The notes under the pieces: model-generated
Database searches by the model: none
What the model saw: the letters and a program-made list of their open reading frames with translations, nothing else
Told to the model about the DNA's origin: nothing
In this document: one piece after another, positions 36,991 to 44,657 of the stretch
Position numbering within the stretch: the stretch's first letter is position 1
Layout of the letters: every line of letters starts with the position of its first letter
Made by a program: the position numbers and the translations under genes
Assembly (NCBI RefSeq): GCF_022627325.1
Contig: NZ_JAETZZ010000014.1
Coordinates: 62,001 to 126,000, forward strand
Length of the DNA: 64,000 nucleotides
Source: Pseudomonas putida
Lineage (GTDB): Bacteria > Pseudomonadota > Gammaproteobacteria > Pseudomonadales > Pseudomonadaceae
Direction: 5' to 3'

Positions 36991-37116
36991 CAGCCCGGCC
37001 GCCTGCTGGTCGCAGCAAGCCTGCTGACGATGTCCGTCCAGGCTGCCACCCTGCCCCGCGACAGCGGTGCCCCGGTTGGTGACAATCACCCACCTCACAT
37101 GCCCTGTGGAAAGTGA
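36991..37116 (+). pseudogene. Remnant of a periplasmic catalase gene (signal peptide and first residues)
   Basis: One frame reads RLLVAASLLTMSVQAATLPR followed by DSGAPVGDN, then diverges and stops at 37114. This matches in pattern the signal peptide and mature start (AATLTRDNGAPVGDNQ) of exported Pseudomonas catalases (KatB type). No ATG lies in register and the remaining 450 codons are absent, so it is a 5' fragment. The rest of the 490-bp gap before the AraC gene holds no other recognisable gene. Confidence 0.5.
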
Positions 37117-37354
37117 ACAAAAAACGGCATAATCACGAAATCTGAAGATTTTGTGAGCTGGATTAAAAAAAACACAGCGCTCACGCCCAAACTGAAGGAA
37201 AAGGTGCATGCGGGCAGCGGGAGATACTCCGGGCCCGCGATCAATCGCCGTAAACAGTACCTGTACAGGGTCCCTGAGGCGGTGTTCGACTCAAGCGCAA
37301 CAGGCGGCAGAGCGACAGTCGGATGCATAGCGTTGAGTCAAAGAGCGTTTATTC

Positions 37355-38179
37355 ATGGCACGAAAAGCAAGCCACGCAGCCCGCCCCGACTGGGTCATCC
37401 GCAGCGCTCACCCTGGCAGCGTAGAGCGGATAGAAGCGTGGTTCGGTAGCCATGGCTACGATCCTCACCGTCACGACACCTACTCGATCGGCCGCACCCT
37501 CGCGGGGGTGCAGAGCTTTCACTACAAAGGGGCGCTGTGCCACGGCCTGCCGGGTAACACGTTGGTCCTGCACCCTGACGAAGTGCACGACGGCATGGCC
37601 GGGACTGAAGCGGGCTTTCGCTACCGCATGGCCTACATCGACCCAGCACTGATCCAGAATGCGCTCGGCGGTGAACCTTTGCCCTTCATCGCGGGTGGGC
37701 TGTCCAGCGACCCGCGCCTGTACCGCGCCAGTGAAGCCTTCGTGCAGGCACTGGAGCACCCGCTGGAAACGCTGGAGGAACAGGACGCCGTGTATGACCT
37801 GGCGATGGCGTTGCGTGCGGTGGGCGGTAAGCCACGCGGCCGCAAACGCCTGGATTACCGGGCGGCCGAGCGCGCCAGGGCGTTCATCCTGGAGCACCTT
37901 CACCTGGGCATCACCCTGGAGATGCTGGAACAGGCCAGCGGCCGCGAACAATGGAGCCTGTCCCGCGACTTTCGCGCCCTCTACGGCACCAGCCCCTACC
38001 GCTTCGTGACCCTGCGGCGCCTGGACACTGTGCGCAGGCTGATGCTCGATGGTTTCACCTTGGTCGATGCGGCCCTGGCGGCAGGCTTTCACGATCAAAG
38101 CCACATGACACGGCACTTCACACGCAGCTATGGGGTGCCACCGCTGCGCTGGCTGGAGCGCTTGCGACCTGCGCGCTGA
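37355..38179 (+). CDS. AraC-family transcriptional regulator
   Basis: 274 residues. An N-terminal AraC-type cupin domain (HDTYSIGRTLAGVQSFHYKG, VLHPDEVHDG) is followed by two helix-turn-helix motifs (LEMLEQASGREQWSLSRDFR, LVDAALAAGFHDQSHMTRHF). The HPDE...HDG signature is typical of regulators next to amino-acid exporters or small enzymes. Neighbouring cupin gene may be a target; no divergent partner is present because the upstream gene is decayed. Confidence 0.85.
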   Translation: MARKASHAARPDWVIRSAHPGSVERIEAWFGSHGYDPHRHDTYSIGRTLAGVQSFHYKGALCHGLPGNTLVLHPDEVHDGMAGTEAGFRYRMAYIDPALIQNALGGEPLPFIAGGLSSDPRLYRASEAFVQALEHPLETLEEQDAVYDLAMALRAVGGKPRGRKRLDYRAAERARAFILEHLHLGITLEMLEQASGREQWSLSRDFRALYGTSPYRFVTLRRLDTVRRLMLDGFTLVDAALAAGFHDQSHMTRHFTRSYGVPPLRWLERLRPAR

Positions 38180-38250
38180 CGTGCAGGATCGTACAAGAAC
38201 GCCTTGTGGCGGTTCGATAGGCTGGCCACTTCAACCCATGAGGATCCGTC

Positions 38251-38637
38251 ATGTCCAACCCCAGCCCGCAACGCCCGGCATCACCCGTAAACCTGGCCCA
38301 GAAAGCTGCACTGATCGAACAGCAGTGGAGCCCGAGAGTGGTCGCCGAGATGAACGACTACCAGTTCAAGGTTGTGCGAATAGAAGGTGAATTCATCTGG
38401 CATTCCCACCCGGAAACCGACGAAGCGTTTCTTGTGCTCGAAGGCACCTTGCGCATCGATTTACCGCAGGGCTGCGTTCATGTGAACCCAGGCGAGTTGT
38501 ATGTGGTACCACGTGGGGTGGAGCACAGGACAGCGGCGCAGGGCGAAGCGAAACTGATGATGATCGAGCCCAGAGGCGTGTTGAATACCGGCCATGAAGG
38601 TGGAGAACGCACTGCCATGAACGACGTGTGGATATGA
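38251..38637 (+). CDS. Small cupin-domain protein
   Basis: 128 residues, one cupin barrel. Metal-site motifs: G-E-F-I-W-H-S-H-P-E-T-D-E (two His and Glu), then PGELYVVPRGVEHRTAA (His). Belongs to the small single-domain cupins common in pseudomonads; enzymatic role unknown. 71 bp downstream of the AraC gene, with a possible own promoter (TTGTGG...TAGGCT). Confidence 0.8.
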   Translation: MSNPSPQRPASPVNLAQKAALIEQQWSPRVVAEMNDYQFKVVRIEGEFIWHSHPETDEAFLVLEGTLRIDLPQGCVHVNPGELYVVPRGVEHRTAAQGEAKLMMIEPRGVLNTGHEGGERTAMNDVWI

Positions 38638-38673
38638 GGGGTAAACATCACTCATAGCGGACTGTTTGTGGTT

Positions 38674-39132
38674 TCAAAAGTCCATTGCTACCGCAAGTGC
38701 ACTGAGCAGCAAACAGAAGCTTGCCACAGCTGTTAAATGGACCCGCATCGGCAGATACCACCCCGGCACAGCTTGCACCAGTTTGCGATCCTGCCAAAGG
38801 TGGCCGATAAAACCACAGGTCAGCACCAGACAACCCAATGGCACGGGTAGCAACGTGCCAACCCAACCGATCAGGGCCGGGATAACGCTCCACACGAGCC
38901 GCTCGCGACGCTGCTTCGCGAGCAAACCCTGTAACGTCATGGCGAAGCCCCAGTGCAGGGCGCCGACGAAGCTCAGTATCACAGCGCCGTAGCTGACCAA
39001 CATGAACGAGGTGAAAGCTCGATACTCAGCGAAAAAAACGATGAGCAGGGTCAAACCAACGAAGGGCAGCAAGCCACCGTAACCCAGCATCGTGTAGCGG
39101 CTTGCAGGTAAAGCAGCAGTGACTGCATTCAT
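38674..39132 (-). CDS. DUF3429 membrane protein
   Basis: 152 residues from ATG 39132, preceded by AAGGGGCG; a TTG start overlapping the folE stop is possible but less likely. Five hydrophobic segments with GYGGLLPFVGLTLL and SFVGALHWGFAM, the DUF3429 motifs. In several light-responsive bacterial clusters such a gene follows photolyase or folE genes. It is the last gene of the DUF393-folE-DUF3429 unit. Function unknown. Confidence 0.8.
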   Translation of the reverse strand: MNAVTAALPASRYTMLGYGGLLPFVGLTLLIVFFAEYRAFTSFMLVSYGAVILSFVGALHWGFAMTLQGLLAKQRRERLVWSVIPALIGWVGTLLPVPLGCLVLTCGFIGHLWQDRKLVQAVPGWYLPMRVHLTAVASFCLLLSALAVAMDF

Positions 39133-39167
39133 TTGGACGCCCCTTCGCGACGGTTCAGCATCGCCTG

Positions 39168-39728
39168 TCAATTGTGCCGCCCAATGAGGTTAAGGAATTC
39201 GTGCCGAGTCGAAGCGGAGTCGCGAAACTCACCCAGCATCACGGAGGAAATCATCACGGAGTTCTGCTTCTCGACACCGCGCATCATCATGCACATGTGC
39301 TTCGCTTCAATCACGACCGCAACCCCTGCGGCATCCGTGACTTGCCCAATTGCATGCGCAATCTGCCGCGTCAGGTTTTCCTGTATCTGTAAGCGACGGG
39401 CATACATGTCCACCACGCGCGCGACCTTGGAAAGCCCCAATACCCGCCCTGTTGGCAAATACGCGACATGCGCCTTGCCGATGAACGGCAACATGTGGTG
39501 TTCGCACAACGAGTAGAGCTCAATGTCACGCACGACAATCATCTCGTCGTTCTGACTTTCGAACAGAGCACCGTTGACGACCTCGTCAAGACGCTGGGCA
39601 TATCCGTTGCACAAGTACTGCATCGCTTTGGCCGCACGCTGGGGCGTGTCCACCAGCCCCTCGCGCTGCGGGTTTTCACCAACGCCAACAAGGATCTGAT
39701 GGTAGTGCTCGGCTAACGAATGTGACAT
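39168..39728 (-). CDS. folE: GTP cyclohydrolase I (second-copy type)
   Basis: 186 residues. Zinc and substrate motifs: SLCEHHMLPF (Cys75, His77, His78), YLPTGRVLGLSK, RLQIQENLTRQIA and EAKHMCMMMRG (third ligand Cys). Makes dihydroneopterin triphosphate from GTP, for folate or pterin cofactors. Overlaps the DUF393 stop by 16 bp. Context with a light-regulator box suggests pterin synthesis for a photolyase or cryptochrome made elsewhere. Confidence 0.93.
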   Translation of the reverse strand: MSHSLAEHYHQILVGVGENPQREGLVDTPQRAAKAMQYLCNGYAQRLDEVVNGALFESQNDEMIVVRDIELYSLCEHHMLPFIGKAHVAYLPTGRVLGLSKVARVVDMYARRLQIQENLTRQIAHAIGQVTDAAGVAVVIEAKHMCMMMRGVEKQNSVMISSVMLGEFRDSASTRHEFLNLIGRHN

Positions 39729-40126
39729 TTGGACTCCTCACCGCTACAGCGGTGCCCGGCATCGGGATGTGGTAGCCAGGCCAAGTGTGGCCGCAAACGA
39801 CAGAACAACCGGTAAAAGACCGAAAACAGGGGGCGTAGCGGGCGCCAGGACAGTGGCGCGACCCACATACCCGCATCGGCAGCACGCCAGGCCCACAAGG
39901 TAGCGTCCAAGCCCTTGACCCATTGCCCGTTCGCGAACCGTCCATGCAGGCATGACCTCAGTTGCTCAACCGTCACGCTCAATGCCTCTGCTTCGAAATC
40001 ATCATCACTGATATCAACCAGCATGAGCTTCGCCTGGGTCGATTTCCGGCGCAGAAAGGCTATCTCTCTAGCGCACAGGGGGCAGGCGCCATCGAAGTAC
40101 AGCGTTAGGGGCCACTGACAATACAT
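39713..40126 (-). CDS. DUF393 (DCC family) thiol-disulfide oxidoreductase-like protein
   Basis: 137 residues from ATG 40126, which has GAGG 6 nt upstream; an in-frame ATG 69 bp earlier would run through the promoter. DCC motif LYFDGACPLCAREI with Cys15 and Cys18, followed by the family's W-G-x-D-A-like segment (KGLDATLWAWRA). Thioredoxin-like fold, redox role presumed. First gene of the operon; its start codon overlaps the proposed PplR/LitR box. GC is lower than the surrounding chromosome. Confidence 0.82.
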   Translation of the reverse strand: MYCQWPLTLYFDGACPLCAREIAFLRRKSTQAKLMLVDISDDDFEAEALSVTVEQLRSCLHGRFANGQWVKGLDATLWAWRAADAGMWVAPLSWRPLRPLFSVFYRLFCRLRPHLAWLPHPDAGHRCSGEESKCHIR

Positions 40127-40161
40127 GTACAACCTCAAATATTTGTACAGGTTTTTGTATA
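40126..40161 (-). promoter_or_regulatory. Probable LitR/PplR light-regulator box and promoter
   Basis: TGTACA-N12-TGTACA (40126-40149) matches the class II LitR (PplR) consensus T(G/A)TACA-N12-TGTA(C/T)A of P. putida. A third half-site, TATACA on the minus strand (40156-40161), is 6 bp away and could be the -10 element, giving a start near 40150 and putting the box over the ribosome site. Confidence 0.65.
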
Positions 40162-40201
40162 AGTTAGCGGAAACCAGGGAATTCGCAATGGGCATGCGCT
40201 T

Positions 40202-40372
40202 GTGTGGGGGCTGATCTTGGCAGGGGGATTGGGCTGGGCCAACGATTCGAGTGGACTGGAGTGGTATTCGGTTTTTGTGTTGTTCTACCCAATACCTGGA
40301 CTGACCGCAGTGATCATGCTGCTCGTCACTCGCCGAAGGGCGGCGTTACAGGCTGTTACATCGAACGGCTGA
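40202..40372 (+). pseudogene. Short membrane-protein-like frame, probable remnant
   Basis: GTG start without a ribosome site; 56 residues with two hydrophobic stretches (WGLILAGGLGWA and VFVLFYPIPGLTAVIMLLVT) and a basic end TRRRAAL. The composition looks like a real membrane protein cut at its N-terminus, but I do not recognise the family. It lies just behind the light-box promoter in the opposite direction. Confidence 0.25.
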
Positions 40373-40539
40373 AAAAATCAGATTTAACCCCTTTCCTGTA
40401 GGGCATTTCCCAAAGATACTGCCGCCGCCTGTTTTTCGTTGCACATGCCCAACGTGGATTCTAGTCTCGGCCCGTCGCTGCCAATTCAGCGATCGGTTTT
40501 GACAGGCCGTCTTCGTTGTCCACATGTGCACACTTTTAT

Positions 40540-40616
40540 GGTGGCTGTACGTGCGGGCACCTCTGGTGCGCCGAGTGCCAACGTCTCGGTCTGTCAACCC
40601 GCGTACAGCTGCCACC
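40540..40616 (+). ncRNA. Structured RNA leader (multibranch) upstream of DUF6124 gene
   Basis: A 77-nt segment folds on paper into a closed multibranch: P1 GGTGGC/GCCACC with TGTACG/CGTACA and CGGG/CCCG (one 3-nt and one 2-nt bulge), P2 GCACC-TCT-GGTGC, and P3 CCGAG-N9-CTCGG. All stems are Watson-Crick. It ends 56 nt before the DUF6124 ATG, so it is either a 5' UTR element or a separate small RNA. No family assigned. Confidence 0.55.
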
Positions 40617-40644
40617 TCATTGTTTGACAGCAAGACCGTGGTAG

Positions 40645-40665
40645 CTCCACCCTTCGACGTTGGAG
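40645..40665 (+). promoter_or_regulatory. Hairpin sequestering the DUF6124 ribosome site
   Basis: CTCCA (40645-40649) can pair with TGGAG (40661-40665), which contains the GGAG ribosome site 7 nt before ATG 40673. Five base pairs with an 11-nt loop: weak alone, but placed as an on/off switch downstream of the structured leader. Confidence 0.4.
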
Positions 40666-40672
40666 TTTCATC

Positions 40673-40915
40673 ATGCTCAAGATCGTCCCCGATCCGCCTC
40701 ACAATCCCCATTCCCTCGAAGACACGCTGATGATGGCTGCCGACTACGCGCTCTGCGCCGAGATCGTGGCCCAGCAGGCGATGTTGATGCAGCCGAAAGC
40801 CCCCGTATCCGTGATGATCATGACCTCGATGCACGAACTTGATGCCCTGCGCAAATTGCTCGAGTCAGCACTGGCACAAATACAAAAGCCAGCCGATCCA
40901 CAAACGCTGCATTAA
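40673..40915 (+). CDS. DUF6124 family protein
   Basis: 80 residues starting MLKIVPDPPHNPHSLEDTLM and continuing through YALCAEIVAQQAMLMQP to SMHELDALRKLLESALAQIQ. This is the small Pseudomonas-restricted DUF6124 family, all-helical, function unknown. GGAG lies 7 nt before the ATG. The leader holds a structured RNA. The family often appears in several copies per genome with similar leaders. Confidence 0.78.
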   Translation: MLKIVPDPPHNPHSLEDTLMMAADYALCAEIVAQQAMLMQPKAPVSVMIMTSMHELDALRKLLESALAQIQKPADPQTLH

Positions 40916-41012
40916 TCCTCATCATGATCGGCCTGGCCTGGCTTCTTCACGGGCTAGCTTCCTTGCACAGCACCGCCGCTGAGGTCGTGGACGCCACTCA
41001 GGCGCCCGGTGA

Positions 41013-41220
41013 AACCTGTGGGGGTCAGCTCGCCGGCGATGGGCCGCAACGCGGACCCAAGGGCTGCTGCGCAGCCCATCGCCGGCAAGCCGGCTCCCAC
41101 CACGATCGCGCAGTTCTTCAGGCTTGCGCTTTGCCTGTGGAAGCACAGGTCTTGCCCAATTTCTAAAAGTTGGCGCAATCCATGTGGGAGCCAGGCTCGC
41201 CGGCGATAGGGCCAGCCCAG
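41013..41220. repeat. Composite REP element, inverted relative to 1.9 kb
   Basis: CGCCGGCGATGGGCCGCAAC, then GCCCATCGCCGGCAAGCCGG, then GCGCAGTTCTTCAGGCTTGC and CTTGCCCAATTTCTAAAAG, closing with a degenerate REP (CTCGCCGGCGATAGGGCC). The middle is the reverse complement of the 1.9-kb unit. Fills the 330-bp gap between the DUF6124 and DUF3077 genes. No gene seen here. Confidence 0.8.
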
Positions 41221-41248
41221 GCAGTTACAACTTCAGGGAGATCACACC

Positions 41249-41518
41249 ATGGCCACCGAACAAACCGCATTCACCGTGGGCAAAACCGTCTTCTACCAAG
41301 GCGAAAACCAGACCCACCCCCTCTTCCGCATCGAGCCCGGCATCCCCTGCCAAAGCGCCCGCGAACAAGCCTCGGAACTGATGGGCTACGCCCGCGACCT
41401 GACCCTCGACGGCCTGATGGAAGATAAACCTCAGCTGCTCTGGGCCTCGCACTACCTCTGCGCCCTGGCCAAAGCCCTGCTCGACGATGCCGAACTGGGC
41501 GCGATGAAAACCCCGTGA
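41249..41518 (+). CDS. DUF3077 family protein
   Basis: 89 residues. FRIEPGIPCQSAREQASELM, then LLWASHYLCALAKALLDDAE are the family blocks. Small soluble helical protein seen in pseudomonads, role unknown; often near DUF6124-type genes. GGGAG lies 10 nt before the ATG. Confidence 0.78.
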   Translation: MATEQTAFTVGKTVFYQGENQTHPLFRIEPGIPCQSAREQASELMGYARDLTLDGLMEDKPQLLWASHYLCALAKALLDDAELGAMKTP

Positions 41519-41654
41519 CCCTACCCCTACCTGCAGACCTACGCCGCCCCTCGCCGGAGCGGCCTTGTGTCGCGAAAGGACCTTGCCCAAGAGGTAGTAA
41601 GCCTGGTGCAGTTCGACCACAATCAGACGCTGAGTCAAACTTGGGACGCACCGC

Positions 41655-42818
41655 ATGCTCACCACCCTCGCCATCGGCAACTACCGCTCCATCAACCATC
41701 TTGTGTTGCCCTTGAGCCAACTCAACCTGGTGACCGGCGCAAACGGCAGCGGCAAATCCAATCTGTACAAAGCCCTGCGCCTGCTCGCCGAGACCGCTCA
41801 GGGTGGCGTGATCGAAGCGCTTGCCCGCGAAGGCGGGTTGGATTCGACCTGGTGGGCGGGGCCAGAGATGAGTGCGCGCATGAAACGCGGTGAAGTGCCC
41901 ATCCAAGGCCAGCACCCGAGCGAAGCCAAACGTCTGCGCCTGGGGTTCGCCACCGAAGATTTCGGCTTTGCCATCTCGCTGGGCTTGCCGATACCCCTGC
42001 CCTATCCCACCGCCTTCATGCTCGACCCTGAGATCAAGACCGAAGCCATCTGGGGCGCTGGGGCTTATCGCCCATCGTCCTTGCTGGTCGAGCGCAAGAA
42101 CGCCATGGTTCGTGCGCGGGAGGGCAATGGTTGGACGGTGCTCGATCAACATGCCGACAGCTGCGAGAGCTTCTTCAACATCGTGGGCCGGCCACGGCAG
42201 GCGCCGGAGATTGGTGAGCTGCGGGCGTTCATCAACAGCTGGCGCTTTTACGATCATTTCCGTATCGACCGCGACGCCCCTTGCCGCCAACCCCAGCTGG
42301 GGACCCGCTCGCCGGTGCTGCACCATGACGGCCGCAACCTTGCCTCGGCGTTGCAGACCATTATCGAGATTGGTGAGGTGGAGGACTTGGTAGCGGCATT
42401 GGATGACGCGTTTCCCGGTAGCCGCTTGGAGATTGATGCGCCGCCGGGCGGGCTGTTCAGCGTGCGGCTGCACCAGCATGGGCTGCTGCGCCCACTGGGC
42501 GGGGGCGAATTGTCGGATGGTACGTTGCGGTATCTGCTGTTGATGGCTGCGCTGCTGACGCCACGGCCGCCATCGCTGATGGTGCTGAACGAGCCGGAAA
42601 CCAGCCTCCATGCCGACCTGCTGCCCGCGCTGGCGCGGTTGATCGTTCGTGCTTCGCGGCGGAGCCAGGTTTGGGTGGTGTCGCACAGTGCGCCGCTGAT
42701 TGAGGCGCTGTCAGCCTGTGACGGGTGCAACTTACTGGAGCTGGAGAAGGTTCAGGGGCAGACACAGCTGCGCGGGGTGGGGTTGCTGGATGAACCGCTG
42801 TGGCGGTGGGTTGACTGA
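41655..42818 (+). CDS. AAA family ATPase (AAA_21, RecF/OLD-like)
   Basis: 387 residues, a single ATPase head with a long insertion. Walker A GANGSGKSN (28-36), signature LSDGTLRYLLL, Walker B LMVLNEPETSLH, H-loop WVVSHSAPL. The NEPETSLH variant is normal for this family. No nuclease domain is attached (OLD proteins carry a Toprim) and no partner gene follows. Could be a DNA-repair or stand-alone defence ATPase; no evidence decides. Preceded by a 135-bp gap containing a decayed repeat (GGAGCGGCCTTGTGTCGCGA at about 41556). Confidence 0.8.
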   Translation: MLTTLAIGNYRSINHLVLPLSQLNLVTGANGSGKSNLYKALRLLAETAQGGVIEALAREGGLDSTWWAGPEMSARMKRGEVPIQGQHPSEAKRLRLGFATEDFGFAISLGLPIPLPYPTAFMLDPEIKTEAIWGAGAYRPSSLLVERKNAMVRAREGNGWTVLDQHADSCESFFNIVGRPRQAPEIGELRAFINSWRFYDHFRIDRDAPCRQPQLGTRSPVLHHDGRNLASALQTIIEIGEVEDLVAALDDAFPGSRLEIDAPPGGLFSVRLHQHGLLRPLGGGELSDGTLRYLLLMAALLTPRPPSLMVLNEPETSLHADLLPALARLIVRASRRSQVWVVSHSAPLIEALSACDGCNLLELEKVQGQTQLRGVGLLDEPLWRWVD

Positions 42819-42856
42819 CTGCGATGCACCAAAAGCCCAAATGCCGAGGCGTGCAA

Positions 42857-42879
42857 CGTAGGAGCTGATCGCTCCTACG
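42857..42879. terminator. Hairpin between convergent genes
   Basis: CGTAGGAGC-TGATC-GCTCCTACG, a perfect 9-bp stem between the ATPase and semialdehyde dehydrogenase genes, with no T-run. GTAGGAGC is also the edge of common P. putida intergenic repeats, so this could be a minimal repeat remnant acting as terminator. Confidence 0.45.
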
Positions 42880-42940
42880 CGCGCCCTGACGCACTGGACG
42901 CTTTGCACGTCCTGCCCTCGAGCCAGAGCCAGCCCCGGCG

Positions 42941-44515
42941 TCAGCTCAGCGGGTCGCGGCTGTGCTGGCCGTCGACCAGGCGCTGCACGCCCAACGGGTT
43001 GGCGTTTTTCAGGGCGTCGGGTAACAGCGCGTCTGGGTAGTCCTGGTAGCACACCGGGCGCAGAAAGCGGTCGATGGCCAGGGTGCCGACGGAGGTACCA
43101 CGGGCATCGGAGGTGGCCGGGTAAGGGCCGCCATGCACCATGGCATCACACACCTCGACGCCTGTCGGGTAGCCGTTGACCAACAGGCGGCCGGCCTTGC
43201 GCTGCAGCAGCGGGACCAGCGCGGCAAAGCGCTGGAAGTCTTCCGGCTCGGCAATCAGGGTGGCAGTCAGTTGCCCGTGCAGGGCTTGCAGCGCGCGGCG
43301 CAGTTCGGCTTCGTCGGCCACCTCGACCACCACCGTGGCAGGCCCGAAAACCTCTTCCTGCAACAGCTCGTCGCCGCTTAGCAGCACGCTCACATCAGCC
43401 TGGAACAGCTGTGCCTGGGCCTGGTCGCCGACCTGCTCGGCACCGGCCAGATGGCGCACGCCCGGGTGGCGCTGCAGGCGCTGTACGCCGCTGGTGTAGC
43501 TGCGCAAGGTACCGGCATTGAGCATGGTCTGCGCGGGCTGGTCGGCCATTTGCGCAGCCAGTGCCGTGACAAAGGTGTCGAACGCTGCGCCAGCGATGCC
43601 GATGACCAACCCGGGGTTGGTGCAGAACTGCCCGCAGCCCAGCACCACCGAGGCGGCCAGTTCCTTGGCCACCTGCTCGCCGCGGGCCTGCAGCGCCGCG
43701 GGCAACACCAGCACCGGGTTGATGCTGCTCATTTCGGCAAACACCGGGATAGGCTGCGGGCGCGCCGCCGCCAGATCGCACAGGGCACGGCCGCCCTTGA
43801 GCGAACCGGTGAAGCCGACCGCCTGGATCGCCGGGTGGCGCACCAGCGCTTCACCGACACCGGCGCCGTAGATCATGTTGAACACCCCGGCAGGCATGCC
43901 GGTGGCCACCACCGCACGCTCGATAGCTTCTGCTACCTGCTCTGCAGTGGCCATATGGCCGCTGTGTGCCTTGACCACCACCGGGCAGCCGGCAGCCAGC
44001 GCTGCGGCGGTGTCACCGCCTGCCGTGGAGAAGGCCAATGGGAAGTTGCTGGCGCCGAACACCGCCACCGGGCCAAGGCCGGTACGGTACTGGCGCAGGT
44101 CAGGGCGTGGCAGTGGCTGGCGCTGTGGCTGCGCACGGTCGATACGCGCCCCCAGGTAGTCGCCACGGCGCAGCACTTTGGCGAACAGGCGCATCTGGTT
44201 GCTGGTACGGCCACGCTCGCCCTGGATGCGCGCAGCCGGCAGCGCAGTCTCGCGGCACACTGTGGCGACGAAGGTATCGTCCAGCGCGTCCAGCTGGTCG
44301 GCGATGGCATCCAGAAACTGCGCGCGGCGCTCTGGTGCCAGCGCATTGTATTCGGCAAATGCCGCTTCGGCGGCCTGGGCGGCGGCGGCCACTTCCTCAG
44401 GGGTGACCTGGGTGAAGACCACCGGCAATGCTTCGCCGGTGCGTGCATCGAAGCTTCGCAGACGAACGCTGCCAGCAGCGCTGCGCTGGCCGCCAATGAA
44501 GTTGCTTGCAGACAT
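42941..44515 (-). CDS. 2,5-dioxovalerate (alpha-ketoglutarate semialdehyde) dehydrogenase
   Basis: 524 residues from ATG 44515 (MSASNFIGGQRS), with CAGGAGTC upstream; the frame is open 39 bp earlier without a ribosome site. ALDH features of the class III KGSADH branch: VAVFGASNFPLAFS, FTGSLKGGRAL, general base FAEMSSINPV and catalytic Cys in GCGQFCTNPG. Oxidises alpha-ketoglutarate semialdehyde to 2-oxoglutarate with NADP, the last step of the sugar-acid route encoded upstream. Confidence 0.9.
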   Translation of the reverse strand: MSASNFIGGQRSAAGSVRLRSFDARTGEALPVVFTQVTPEEVAAAAQAAEAAFAEYNALAPERRAQFLDAIADQLDALDDTFVATVCRETALPAARIQGERGRTSNQMRLFAKVLRRGDYLGARIDRAQPQRQPLPRPDLRQYRTGLGPVAVFGASNFPLAFSTAGGDTAAALAAGCPVVVKAHSGHMATAEQVAEAIERAVVATGMPAGVFNMIYGAGVGEALVRHPAIQAVGFTGSLKGGRALCDLAAARPQPIPVFAEMSSINPVLVLPAALQARGEQVAKELAASVVLGCGQFCTNPGLVIGIAGAAFDTFVTALAAQMADQPAQTMLNAGTLRSYTSGVQRLQRHPGVRHLAGAEQVGDQAQAQLFQADVSVLLSGDELLQEEVFGPATVVVEVADEAELRRALQALHGQLTATLIAEPEDFQRFAALVPLLQRKAGRLLVNGYPTGVEVCDAMVHGGPYPATSDARGTSVGTLAIDRFLRPVCYQDYPDALLPDALKNANPLGVQRLVDGQHSRDPLS

Positions 44516-44579
44516 GGTTGACTCCTGTAACAAAGAAAGAGGGCTCGGTGGCACATGGCGCCCAGCCCCTTTAGGTTTG

Positions 44580-44635
44580 CGCGGGCCCTGTGGGCGCTGG
44601 CTTGCCGGCGATGGACCGCACAGCGGTCCCGACTT
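44580..44635. repeat. REP element
   Basis: GCTGGCTTGCCGGCGATGG followed by ACCGCACAGCGGTCCC, the standard P. putida REP plus its small hairpin. In the 140-bp gap between the FAH-family and semialdehyde dehydrogenase genes, where it may reduce read-through. Confidence 0.75.
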
Positions 44636-44657
44636 CGTCGACTGGCCGGCAACACAC

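Noticed and set aside
37153..37449. 98-codon open frame before the AraC gene
   Set aside because: Basic low-complexity translation, no ribosome site, overlaps the AraC start.
40346..40834. 162-codon open frame on the minus strand over the structured RNA
   Set aside because: His-rich antisense of the DUF6124 gene; no ribosome site, and the sense frame matches a known family.
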